A DNA stretch of 56,830 nt from JBDTNK01 sp039933775 (GTDB lineage: Bacteria; Chloroflexota; Limnocylindria; QHBO01), in the NCBI GenBank assembly GCA_039933775.1, contig JBDTNK010000009.1, positions 1 through 56,830 on the forward strand, given 5' to 3'. Both the position numbers and the translations under genes were made by a program. The notes beneath the pieces are model-generated. The model was not told the origin of the DNA, made no database searches, and saw only the letters and a list, made by a program, of their open reading frames with translations. Positions 46,191-54,447 of this stretch are shown piece by piece. Positions within the stretch are counted from its first letter, which is position 1; each line of letters opens with the position of its first letter.

Positions 46191-47933
46191 CTACTCCGCG
46201 GCCGGCGGGTTCAGGAAGCTCCCGAACAGGGCCGAGAAGTACGTGAAGCTCCCATCGCGGCCGATGTGGAGCGGATGCTCGACGTCCCACTGGACGGCGT
46301 AGCTGAGCACCACGTCGTTCGCGTCGAACGTCGCGCCGTTATGGAAGGTCACGCCCTGCCGCAGGTTGCAGGTCCAGAGGGTGCCGTCAGTGTTCGGCGA
46401 GCACTCTTCCGCGAGCGCCGGGATCGGGGCGGTGCCACCGATCTCGTAGCCGTACAGGCCCTCCTGGATCTGGTCGCAGGCGCGAAGGCTCTCGCCGTCG
46501 CTCTCATCGGCGCAGTAGAGGCCGATCGGCTCGGCGTTCTGCATCCAGACGAACTCGTCCCGGTCGCCGGGGCCCATGACCGCGAACTGCTCATTGGTGA
46601 GCGGCGAGGCCTGGGCATCGGTCACGTCGGCCTTGTAGGCCGCCGCGGAGCCGGCGTGCGAGATCGGCACCATCGGGACATGCTCGAGGACCGCGTTGTT
46701 GGCGTCTGTGTAGGCGGCCTCGCGATCCGCAGCCGCGGGCGAGGATGCGCCGACCTGGAGCGCCTCGACGATGTCGTCGAACTTGTCGCCGAACTGCGCC
46801 GACGAACCACCACCGAAGTGGTAGTCGAGGAAGTTCGTCTGATCGGGATAGTCGGCACCCCAGCCGAGGAGGTGCATCCCATCGAGCACGCCGGCATCGG
46901 CGTTGTCGATGAAGGTGCCCGACTCCTGCACCACGATGGTGGCCGTGATGTTCAGGTTCGTCTTCAGCTGGTCGACGATCTCCTGGGCGACGACGGTCGG
47001 CTCAGGAAGGTAGGGACGAACGACATCGCGCAGGTACAGGTTGGTCTCGAAGCCATCGGGATAGCCGGCATCGGCCAGCATCGCCTTGGCCGCCGTGGCG
47101 TCGAAGCCGTACCACTCATCGCCAACGCAGGCGAAGTCGATCGAGCACGGCGTGAAGTGGCTGGCCACGACCGAGCCACGCGGCATGAACTCGTCCACGA
47201 TCCGCTGACGGTCGATGCCCATGGCGATCGCCTGGCGCACCTGCTCGTTGGCGAACGGGTAGTCGGCCATGTCGAAGCCATCGATCTTGGGATGGTTGTT
47301 GAACCCGACGTAGAACGTGTTCAGGCCCTCGCGCTCGAGGAGCTGCAGGTTCGCGTCATTCTCGACGGTCTCGAAGTCGGTGGCTCCGACGTTGTCGATG
47401 CCGTCGACCTCGCCCGACTGAAGCTCGACGAGCCGCTGCGCGGCCTCCACGCTCCAGCGGAAGACGAGCGTCTGCGCAATCGGCGCATCGCCCCAGTAGT
47501 TCGGGTTGGCCTGCATGATGATGCGGTCGCCCCGGATCCACTCGCTGATCATGTACGGGCCCGTACCGTTCGGGCGCGCCAGGACGCGGTGGTTCACCAT
47601 GTCGTTCTCGAGGCTCGCGGTGTCGTGAATCGCGAACGAGCTGAACGCGATCTTCGACAGGAACGCGACGTCGGGGTAGCACAGCTCGAATTCGACAGTC
47701 GACTCGTCGACGGCGCGGATCTGACTGAACTCACCGCCGTACTCGCAGTCGGCCGGCTCCTCCGGATAGGCCATGGCCTCGAATGGGCCCGATGATGGTG
47801 CGGTGGATGCCGCGGGCGGCACCTCGTCCGAGCTCGCGGGCTCGCCGCTAGCGCTGGTGGCGGGCCCGCCGCCACAGGCGGCGACGATGAGCCCGAGCAC
47901 CATGGTCAGTGAGAAGGCTTTCCACCTTCGCAT
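46191..47933 (-). CDS. circularly permuted family-5 peptide-binding lipoprotein
   Basis: A 580-residue lipoprotein (LIVAAC, Cys20) that binds peptides for cassette 1. After a Ser/Pro/Ala linker it opens at residues 67-90 with a segment normally found mid-lobe I (IRAVDESTVEFEL), then NGTGPY (122-127) and NPNYWG (143-148). Lobe II follows, with the usual tail VPMVPISH near 430. It does not end there: from about residue 465 it continues with the block that opens ordinary family-5 proteins. This comprises NAEPIGLY, QIQEGLYGYE, PALAEE, then WTCNLRQGVTFHNGATFDAN (518-537) and DVVLSY. The stop comes at YFSALFGSFLN. This order is a circular permutation. Eight Cys lie in the mature chain. GGAG precedes ATG 47933. 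Confidence 0.9.
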   Translation of the reverse strand: MRRWKAFSLTMVLGLIVAACGGGPATSASGEPASSDEVPPAASTAPSSGPFEAMAYPEEPADCEYGGEFSQIRAVDESTVEFELCYPDVAFLSKIAFSSFAIHDTASLENDMVNHRVLARPNGTGPYMISEWIRGDRIIMQANPNYWGDAPIAQTLVFRWSVEAAQRLVELQSGEVDGIDNVGATDFETVENDANLQLLEREGLNTFYVGFNNHPKIDGFDMADYPFANEQVRQAIAMGIDRQRIVDEFMPRGSVVASHFTPCSIDFACVGDEWYGFDATAAKAMLADAGYPDGFETNLYLRDVVRPYLPEPTVVAQEIVDQLKTNLNITATIVVQESGTFIDNADAGVLDGMHLLGWGADYPDQTNFLDYHFGGGSSAQFGDKFDDIVEALQVGASSPAAADREAAYTDANNAVLEHVPMVPISHAGSAAAYKADVTDAQASPLTNEQFAVMGPGDRDEFVWMQNAEPIGLYCADESDGESLRACDQIQEGLYGYEIGGTAPIPALAEECSPNTDGTLWTCNLRQGVTFHNGATFDANDVVLSYAVQWDVEHPLHIGRDGSFTYFSALFGSFLNPPAAE

Positions 47934-47978
47934 GTGTCTCCTCCGCTCCAGTTCTGATGGGCTTTGATTGACCGATGC

Positions 47979-47996
47979 GTCGGCCGCGCGGCCGAC
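47979..47996. repeat. perfect palindrome upstream of permuted SBP gene
   Basis: An 18-nt GC-only inverted repeat (GTCGGCCGC then GCGGCCGAC) in the 86-nt gap between the stop of OppF (cassette 2) and the SBP start. It could be a terminator stem for cassette 2 or an operator. Confidence 0.5.
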
Positions 47997-48019
47997 CATT
48001 GACTTCCTCCGGGTCGTTC

Positions 48020-49183
48020 TTAACCTCCGGCGTCCGAGGTGGTTGTCGCCGCATGGGCAGCGGTGGCAGCATCCTCGATGATGTTGCGTGCCGCCACGGC
48101 GGGCGGGGTGCCGCGCCGCTGGCTCGCCTCGGCATGCGCGACGCCGACCTCGCTCTTCTGCGCCTCCTCGGCGAAGTGGCATGCCGCGCGATGGTCGTCG
48201 CCGATGATACGCAGGTCCGGGTCCTCGGTGCGACATTGCTCCGGTCGCCCCAGCCGCTCGTAGAGCCAGCAACGCGTGTGGAACCGGCAGCCGGAGGGCG
48301 GGTTTGCCGGCGACGGCACGTCACCGGTCAGGATCACGCGCTTGCGCCTGCGCTCCGCCTTCGGATCGGGGATCGGCACCGCGGACAGCAGCGCCCGGGT
48401 GTACGGGTGCCCCGGCTCGTCATAGATGGCCGACGGTGGCCCGATCTCGACCAGCTTGCCCAGGTACATCACCCCGACGCGGTCGCTGATGTGCCGGACC
48501 ACCGACAGATCGTGGGCGATGAACAGGTACGTCAGGCCGAACGTCTCGCGCAGCTCGACGAGCAGGTTGAGCACCTGTGCCTGGATCGAGACGTCGAGCG
48601 CGCTGATCGGCTCGTCGCAGACGATGAACTCCGGCTCGACGGCGAGGGCGCGCGCGACGCCGATGCGCTGGCGCTGGCCGCCGCTGAACTCGTGCGGGTA
48701 GCGGTTTGTGTAGTGCGGATTGAGCCCCACCAGGCTCAGCAGCTCGCGGACGCGTTCGTTGCGCGCCTTGCCACGCGCCAGGTCGTGCGTCTCGAGCGGC
48801 TCAGCGATGATCGAGCCGACCGTCATGCGCGGGTTCAGCGAGCCGTATGGGTCCTGGAAAATGATCTGCATCCGCCGACGCATGCGGCGCAGATCGCCTC
48901 GTGACAGGTCGTTCAGGTCCTGCCCGTCAAAGCGGACCGTGCCATCTGTCGGCTGCCGCAGCCGGATCACGGCGCGCCCGGTCGTGGTCTTGCCGCATCC
49001 GGACTCACCGACGAGCCCGAGTGTCTCGCCCCGGCGAATCTGAAAGCTGATGTCGTCGACCGCCCGCACGCGGCCCGTCTCGCGCTGGAAGAGGCCGGAC
49101 AGGATCGGGAAGTGGACCTTGAGGTTCTCGACCTCCACCAGGTTCTCGTGCGCCGGCGCGTCGCCGTTGGTGGCGATGGTCAC
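48020..49183 (-). CDS. oligopeptide ABC transporter ATP-binding protein, OppF type (cassette 2)
   Basis: About 387 residues; start GTG 49183 overlapping the OppD stop (GTGA). Walker A GESGCGKTTTG, Q-loop QDPYGSL, signature FSGGQRQRIGVARA, Walker B FIVCDEP, H-loop IAHD and four Cys in the C-terminal domain (CRFHTRCW...QC...AACHF) are present. It is closely similar to the OppF of cassette 1, consistent with duplication of the whole cassette. Confidence 0.94.
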   Translation of the reverse strand: MTIATNGDAPAHENLVEVENLKVHFPILSGLFQRETGRVRAVDDISFQIRRGETLGLVGESGCGKTTTGRAVIRLRQPTDGTVRFDGQDLNDLSRGDLRRMRRRMQIIFQDPYGSLNPRMTVGSIIAEPLETHDLARGKARNERVRELLSLVGLNPHYTNRYPHEFSGGQRQRIGVARALAVEPEFIVCDEPISALDVSIQAQVLNLLVELRETFGLTYLFIAHDLSVVRHISDRVGVMYLGKLVEIGPPSAIYDEPGHPYTRALLSAVPIPDPKAERRRKRVILTGDVPSPANPPSGCRFHTRCWLYERLGRPEQCRTEDPDLRIIGDDHRAACHFAEEAQKSEVGVAHAEASQRRGTPPAVAARNIIEDAATAAHAATTTSDAGG

Positions 49184-50298
49184 TGGATCCAGCCTCCCGG
49201 TTCGGTCCCGTGGCAGCGCGCGAAGTGGCCCTCGCCCTGGCGTTCGGTGAGGTTCGGTTCGTGCTGCCGACAGATGTCGCGCGCGTACCGGCAGCGCGGG
49301 CTGAAGCGGCATTCGTCGGCCGGATCGATGAGGTCCGGCGGCATGCCCTCGATCGTCCGAAGCCGTGCGCCCTTCTCCTCGTCGAGGCGCGGCAGCGAAT
49401 CGAGCAGGCCCCAGGCGTAGGGCATCTGTGGCTGCTCGAAGATGTCGTCGACCTTGCCGGTCTCCACGATCCTGCCCGCGTACATGACGTTGATGCGGTC
49501 ACACATGCCGGCCGCGATGCCCAGGTCGTGGGTGATGAGGATGACCGCCGTCCCGAACTCCGAGGAGAGCGACCGAATCAGCTCCAGGATCTGCGCCTGG
49601 ATCGTGACGTCGAGCGCGGTCGTGGGCTCGTCAGCGAGGAGCAGCATCGGGTCGCAGGCGAGGGCGATGGCGATCATCACCCGCTGCCGCATGCCGCCGC
49701 TGAACTGGTGCGGATAGTCCTTCATGCGCTCCCTGGCGCGCGGGATGCCAACCTTGGCGAGCAGCTCCGCGGCGCGCTCGTCCGCCGCGCGGCGCGAGAG
49801 GCGCAGGTGCACACGTGCCGACTCGGCGATCTGGTAGCCAATGGTGAGCGTCGGATTGAGGCTGGTCATGGGGTCCTGGAAGATGTAGCCGATCTTCTTG
49901 CCGCGCAGCAGCCGCATCTCGTTGCCGGTCAGCTTCAGGATGTTGATGCCGTCGAAGATGATCTCGCCGCTGACGATGCGGCCCGGCGGATCCGGCACCA
50001 GGCGAGTCAACGAGAGCGCGGTGACGCTCTTGCCGGAGCCGGACTCGCCCACGATGCCGAGCGTCTCGCCGTAGTCGAGATCGAAGCTCACGCCGTCGAC
50101 GGCGTGCACGACCCCGTCACGGGTGAAGAAATGGGTGGAGAGGTCTCGCACCTCAAGCAGCCTGCGTGCGTGCCGCCGATCGTCCGCCAGTTGCGCGGCG
50201 AGCCTGCGCCCCTCCTCCGTCTCGACCGTGATGTCATCGGGCAGCTCGGAAAGCTCCGGGCTGCCCGGGGCCCGGCTCGTGTCGTCGGTCAACGTCAA
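49180..50298 (-). CDS. oligopeptide ABC transporter ATP-binding protein, OppD type (cassette 2)
   Basis: An ATPase of about 372 residues. A TTG at 50298, one nt after the OppC stop and with GGGGA upstream, gives a plausible start; ATG 50349 would overlap OppC by 50 nt. A charged leader of about 55 residues precedes the ATPase core. Walker A GESGSGKSV, Q-loop QDPMTSLNPT, signature FSGGMRQRV, Walker B LLLADEP and four Cys (CRFSPRC...ICRQ...ARCHG) are complete. Confidence 0.93.
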   Translation of the reverse strand: MTLTDDTSRAPGSPELSELPDDITVETEEGRRLAAQLADDRRHARRLLEVRDLSTHFFTRDGVVHAVDGVSFDLDYGETLGIVGESGSGKSVTALSLTRLVPDPPGRIVSGEIIFDGINILKLTGNEMRLLRGKKIGYIFQDPMTSLNPTLTIGYQIAESARVHLRLSRRAADERAAELLAKVGIPRARERMKDYPHQFSGGMRQRVMIAIALACDPMLLLADEPTTALDVTIQAQILELIRSLSSEFGTAVILITHDLGIAAGMCDRINVMYAGRIVETGKVDDIFEQPQMPYAWGLLDSLPRLDEEKGARLRTIEGMPPDLIDPADECRFSPRCRYARDICRQHEPNLTERQGEGHFARCHGTEPGGWIQ

Positions 50299-50299
50299 G

Positions 50300-51247
50300 T
50301 TACTGCTTCCCCTTGAGCTTGGGATCGAGCGCGTCTCGCAGGCCATCACCCAGGAACGTGAAGCTGATGAGCGCGATGGCCACGGCGAGCGCCGGGAAGA
50401 GGACGAGGTGCGGGGCCGCCTGTAGCGAGCGCTGGCCGTCCGCCACGAGGCTGCCCCACGACGCGCGCGGCGCCTGGACGCCGACGCCGATGAAGGCGAG
50501 CGTGGCCTCCGCCAGGATCGCCCCCGGAATCCCGAGCGTCACCGCCACGATGATCGGGCCCAGGGCGTTCGGCAGCAGGTGCCGCGTCACGATCTTGCGA
50601 TCCGACACACCGATGGCGCGCGCGGCCTCCACGAATTCGGACTCCTTGAGGCTCAGCAGCTGCCCGCGCACGAGGCGCGCCATGGTCACCCAGGCGGTGA
50701 GCCCGATGGCCACGAAGACGATCAGCAGACCGTCGATGGCCTTGCCGAAGAACGTGTCGCGGAAGGCGACGCTGAGCAGGATGATGAAGAGCAGGTCCGG
50801 GAAGGCATAGACGATGTCGGTGATGCGCATGAGGAGCGTGTCGAGTCGACCGCCGAACCAAGCCGCCGCGGCGCCCACCGGCACGCCGATGCCGAGCACC
50901 ACGATCTGCACGATGAGCGCGACCGTCATGCTGATGCGCGCTCCGTCCATGAGGCGGCTCAGCAGGTCACGCCCCAGCCCATCGGTCCCCAGGATATGCG
51001 GGCCCTGGAAGGGCGGGATGGGCCGGTTGCGGTTCTGCGCGAGCGCCGGGAGGTCCTGGGCGCGGTATTCGAACGGCGTCAGGTACGGACCCACGATGGC
51101 GATCAGGATGAGCAGGATGACGATGATGCCGCCCACGATCGCCAGGCGGTTCTTGAGCAGGCGGCGGTACGCATCGCCCCACAGGCTCGTCGGCTTGCGT
51201 GTCTTGACGGCGGCGGGCGCCTCGAGGACGCCGGCTTGGTTGACCAT
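50300..51247 (-). CDS. oligopeptide ABC transporter permease, DppC/OppC type (cassette 2)
   Basis: A 315-residue permease with an N-terminal cytoplasmic segment, six or so helices, the OppC signature ILGTDGLGRDLLSRLMDGARIS (partly, residues 95-115) and the EAA loop EATLAFIGVGVQAP near 265-280. It ends DALDPKLKGKQ, the normal C-terminus for the family. It is 15 nt downstream of OppB. Confidence 0.93.
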   Translation of the reverse strand: MVNQAGVLEAPAAVKTRKPTSLWGDAYRRLLKNRLAIVGGIIVILLILIAIVGPYLTPFEYRAQDLPALAQNRNRPIPPFQGPHILGTDGLGRDLLSRLMDGARISMTVALIVQIVVLGIGVPVGAAAAWFGGRLDTLLMRITDIVYAFPDLLFIILLSVAFRDTFFGKAIDGLLIVFVAIGLTAWVTMARLVRGQLLSLKESEFVEAARAIGVSDRKIVTRHLLPNALGPIIVAVTLGIPGAILAEATLAFIGVGVQAPRASWGSLVADGQRSLQAAPHLVLFPALAVAIALISFTFLGDGLRDALDPKLKGKQ

Positions 51248-51262
51248 CGCTCTCAGGACTCC

Positions 51263-52186
51263 TCAGCTGTAGCGAATGCGCGGGTCGATGTAGGCATACA
51301 GCACGTCGACCACGAGGTTCATGACAGCGATGGCGACAGCGTACAGGATGGTCATGGCCATGATCACCCCGTAGTCACGCTGCGAGATGGCGGTGATGTA
51401 GTAGCGACCGATGCCCGGCACGCCGAAGATCGTCTCGATGATGAAGCTGCCGGTGATGAGGAAGGCGAGGATCGGACCCAGGATGGTGACGACCGGGATC
51501 AGCGCGTTGCGGATCATGTGGATCGTGACGATGCTCCGCTCGCGGAGCCCCTTGCTCTGCGCCGTGCGCACGTAGTCCATGCGCGTCACCTCGAGCATCG
51601 AGGCGCGGGTGTAACGGGCGATCTGCGCGATGGGGAAGCCGGCCAGCGCGACGGTCGGCAGGACCCAGCGTTGCGGCTCCGACCAGATCGACGACTGCGT
51701 GGGGAACCAGCGTAACCCGACCGCGAAGACGACGATCAGCAGGATCGCGAGGATGAAGCTGGGCGTGGCGATGCCGATCATGCTCACGAAGGTGGCCACG
51801 TAGTCGGGCATCCGGTTCTGGCGCAGCGCCGCGATGACCCCCAGCGGGATGCCGACGATCACCGCCAGCAGGAAGGCCATGATGCCCAGGTGGACCGTGA
51901 TCCCGATGCCGTCGGCCACGATGTCGTTCACGTCGCGATCCGGATACTTGTACGACGGCCCCAGGTCGCCGGTCACGATGCCGCCGACCCAGTTCAGGTA
52001 CTGGACGGGCATCGGATCGTTGAGGCCGTACTTGTCGTTGAGGCGCTGGACCGTGGCAGCCGGCAGCCGCTTCTCACGGGCCCATGGCCCGCCCGGGGCG
52101 GCGTGCATCAGCGTGAAGGTGATGACGGACACGACGAACAGGACCGGGATGATCCACAGGATCCGACGAATGATGTATCCGACCAC
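51263..52186 (-). CDS. oligopeptide ABC transporter permease, DppB/OppB type (cassette 2)
   Basis: A 307-residue permease with the OppB N-terminal anchor (GYIIRRILWIIPVLFVV, start GTG 52186), about six helices, and the contact loop DYVRTAQSKGLRERSIV. It lacks the insertion seen in the cassette 1 OppB. A large hairpin separates it from the substrate-binding gene upstream. Confidence 0.93.
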   Translation of the reverse strand: MVGYIIRRILWIIPVLFVVSVITFTLMHAAPGGPWAREKRLPAATVQRLNDKYGLNDPMPVQYLNWVGGIVTGDLGPSYKYPDRDVNDIVADGIGITVHLGIMAFLLAVIVGIPLGVIAALRQNRMPDYVATFVSMIGIATPSFILAILLIVVFAVGLRWFPTQSSIWSEPQRWVLPTVALAGFPIAQIARYTRASMLEVTRMDYVRTAQSKGLRERSIVTIHMIRNALIPVVTILGPILAFLITGSFIIETIFGVPGIGRYYITAISQRDYGVIMAMTILYAVAIAVMNLVVDVLYAYIDPRIRYS

Positions 52187-52224
52187 GGCTGTGACTCCTA
52201 CGTGGTGACGCGGGTGAGTCTACT

Positions 52225-52273
52225 CGACGGCCGCGAGGTCCAAGGCTGGTTGCCTTGGGCGTCGCGGCCGTCG
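52225..52273 (-). terminator. compound hairpin between SBP2 and its OppB gene
   Basis: A perfect 12-bp outer stem (52225-52236 with 52262-52273) enclosing a 6-bp inner stem (52240-52245 with 52253-52258). It is located in the 151-nt gap after the SBP stop, the same relative place as the hairpin in cassette 1. A second small hairpin (GTGG/CCAC) lies at about 52280-52290. Confidence 0.68.
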
Positions 52274-52337
52274 GGTGAGGTGGCGGACCACCCCACCCGA
52301 CTCGCTATGGGCCTACGCGGCCTTGATCATCCGATGC

Positions 52338-54083
52338 TCAGTGATCGGCGATCGTGACCTTGTAGAAGAAGAGCTCGCCCGCGACCTGGCTGTCCTGAGC
52401 CGTCGGGGCAAAGTTCTGCACCCACGGCTTGACGAGCGAGAAGCGGGACCCGAAGCGCAGCGGGATCAGCGGAGTGTCCTCCATGACCATCTGCTGTGCC
52501 TCGTTGTAGAGCGGCAACTGCTCATCGAGAGTCGGCGCAACCGCCGCCTCCTTCAGGAGCGCGTCAACGTCCTCGTTGCAATACCCCATGTTGTTGTTCC
52601 CGCTGGTGCAGGTGATGAGGTCGGTGAGGAAGTTGTTCGGATGCGGGTAGTCGGCACCCCAGCCAAGGCGGAAGATGTCGAACGGATCCTCGGCCAGGCG
52701 GTCGAGGTACGCACCCCACTCGAGGCCGACCGGCGCGACGTCCACGCCGAAGGCCTGGCGCCACTGCTCGACCAGGAAGGCAACCTTGTCCTCGTGGTTG
52801 GCATCGGTGTTGAAGCCGATCTCCAGCCCGGTGAGGTCATCGACCGTCATGCCCAGCTCGTCAAGGCCAGCCTGGAAATCAGTCTTGGCCTGCTCGACGT
52901 CATACGGGTTGCCGATGGTGCTGCAGTCCTGGAAGCCAGGCATGCCCGGGGGAACCAGACCGCACGCCACCGAGCCGATGCCCGAGAAGGTCGTCGCGAT
53001 CATGGTCTCCTTGTCGACGGACTCATCGAACGCGTGACGCATGTTCACGCTGTTGGTGAAGATGCCGTCGGGGTTCTTCAGGTCGTAGCCCATGTAGTAG
53101 ATGCTGAGCACGTCGCCGGTCAGCACCTCCTGGCTGAGCTTGGGATCGTCCTGGATGCGCGGGACCTCCTCGGAGGGAACGCTGCCCAGGTCGAGCTCGT
53201 CAGCCTCGTAGGCGGCGAGCGAAGCGGCCGGATCCTGGATCATGGCCATCTCGACGCGGTCGATGGTGACCTCGTCGCCATTCCAGTTCGGGTTCGGGGT
53301 GAGCACGATGCGAGCGTTGTGCTCCCACGCGTCGAGCTGCATCGGGCCGGAGCTGACGTAGTTCTCAGCCTCGGTGAAGCCTTCCGACTCGACCCAGCTC
53401 TGCTGCAGCGGAACGGTGACCCACAGGGCGGCGATGTACACGAAGTACGAGGCCGGTCGGGCCAGGTCCACGACGAACGTCTGGTCGTCAGGAGCGGAGA
53501 CGCCGAAATCGGCGAGCATGCCGTCGATGTCGTCGTCAGTCAGGACCTCGGAGTCCTCGTCGCAATCCTCCGGCGGATCCTCGGCGGGAATCTCGAGGCA
53601 GGTGGCGCCGAGGAGGTCCTCGCCGCCCGCGACGTCGGCCATGACGTAGCTGTAGCCCGCGGCGGTGCGCGGGTCGATCAGGCGCTGCCAGCTGTACACG
53701 AAGTCGCCGGCAACGATCGGATCACCGTTGCTGTAGGTGATGCCTTCCTTGAGGTGGAAGGTGATCTGCGTGCCGTCTTCGCTGATGTCCCAGCTGTCGG
53801 CGAGGCCCGGCACCACGGCCAGCTCCTCGTCGAAGTAGGCCAGCGGGTAGGTGATCGAGCGCAGGACCACGATGGACGCGCTGTCCGTCGCCTGCGTCGG
53901 ATCGAGGGAGGGCGGCTCACCGCCGATGTCAACGCGGAGCACCTGGTCCGCCGAGCTGGCGCCGCCATCGGTCGCGGCCGTGCTGCTGCCCGGCTCCTCC
54001 GATGACGAGCCCGATGGGGTGCTGCAGGCTGCCAGCATCAATGCCAGCGCCGCAAAGGCACCCACCGATTTCTTAAACCACAT
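52338..54083 (-). CDS. family-5 peptide-binding lipoprotein, normal domain order (cassette 2)
   Basis: A 581-residue lipoprotein (LALMLAAC, start ATG 54083 after AAAGGATGG). Its order is canonical. Near the N-terminus, after the linker, come GGEPPSLDP (about 55-63) and VVPGLADSWDISEDG. ITFHLKEGITYSNGDP follows, then DFVYSWQRLID. SSGPMQLDAWEHNARIVL with NPNWNG and the lobe II segments come next, then a tail of DTPLIPLRF and FFYKVTIADH. It has an unusually long acidic insertion (EDPPEDCDEDSE) in lobe I. It heads cassette 2. Confidence 0.94.
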   Translation of the reverse strand: MWFKKSVGAFAALALMLAACSTPSGSSSEEPGSSTAATDGGASSADQVLRVDIGGEPPSLDPTQATDSASIVVLRSITYPLAYFDEELAVVPGLADSWDISEDGTQITFHLKEGITYSNGDPIVAGDFVYSWQRLIDPRTAAGYSYVMADVAGGEDLLGATCLEIPAEDPPEDCDEDSEVLTDDDIDGMLADFGVSAPDDQTFVVDLARPASYFVYIAALWVTVPLQQSWVESEGFTEAENYVSSGPMQLDAWEHNARIVLTPNPNWNGDEVTIDRVEMAMIQDPAASLAAYEADELDLGSVPSEEVPRIQDDPKLSQEVLTGDVLSIYYMGYDLKNPDGIFTNSVNMRHAFDESVDKETMIATTFSGIGSVACGLVPPGMPGFQDCSTIGNPYDVEQAKTDFQAGLDELGMTVDDLTGLEIGFNTDANHEDKVAFLVEQWRQAFGVDVAPVGLEWGAYLDRLAEDPFDIFRLGWGADYPHPNNFLTDLITCTSGNNNMGYCNEDVDALLKEAAVAPTLDEQLPLYNEAQQMVMEDTPLIPLRFGSRFSLVKPWVQNFAPTAQDSQVAGELFFYKVTIADH

Positions 54084-54447
54084 ACAACCATCCTTTCGCC
54101 TTACCGGCGTGCGTCGAGAACGCCGCGATGCGCGGCGCATCGGTCTTGCGCGCCATGAGCTCATCGCTCCATACGCGGCAGGGACCGTCGAGTCATGACG
54201 TGCCTAGATCGTCGAGTTCGACCTCCTCTCCTCCATCTCCGTGCGGCGGGAAGCTGAAGCGCCACACGCGAACACGCCGACGCGGGCGCGGCCACATGAC
54301 CTTGCCCGACGTTGGGCTGCTCGGGGAAAAGCCGCGCAATCATTGTCCGAGGGATATGACCTCGTCAAGAACGCACCACCTTCCCTCGCGCGCGTCGGGC
54401 CGTACTGGTACTACCGCCCGCGTCGCTGATCGGTTCATTCCGCATGC
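54084..54447. other. 364-nt non-coding region upstream of the transporter operons
   Basis: No convincing gene. It contains the leader of the peptide transporter operon: a possible TTGACG-18-AATGAT promoter at 54339-54368 (minus), then about 255 nt of transcribed leader with purine-rich stretches (AGGAGAGGAGG near 54220). Short open frames here lack codon bias. Confidence 0.5.
54339..54368 (-). promoter_or_regulatory. possible promoter of peptide transporter operon
   Basis: Read on the minus strand, TTGACG (54363-54368) and AATGAT (54339-54344) with an 18-nt spacer. It is the best match in the region, but the -10 fits only 4 of 6 positions. Confidence 0.35.

Noticed and set aside
46191..47933. 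The possibility that the binding protein is two fused partial genes rather than a permutation
   Set aside because: There is no duplicated segment, no internal stop and only one signal. Each structural block occurs once, so rotation is the simplest reading. It remains the main alternative for testing.
54161..54343. A 60-codon open frame in the leader of the transporter operon
   Set aside because: It has no ribosome binding site or codon bias, and there is no recognisable product.
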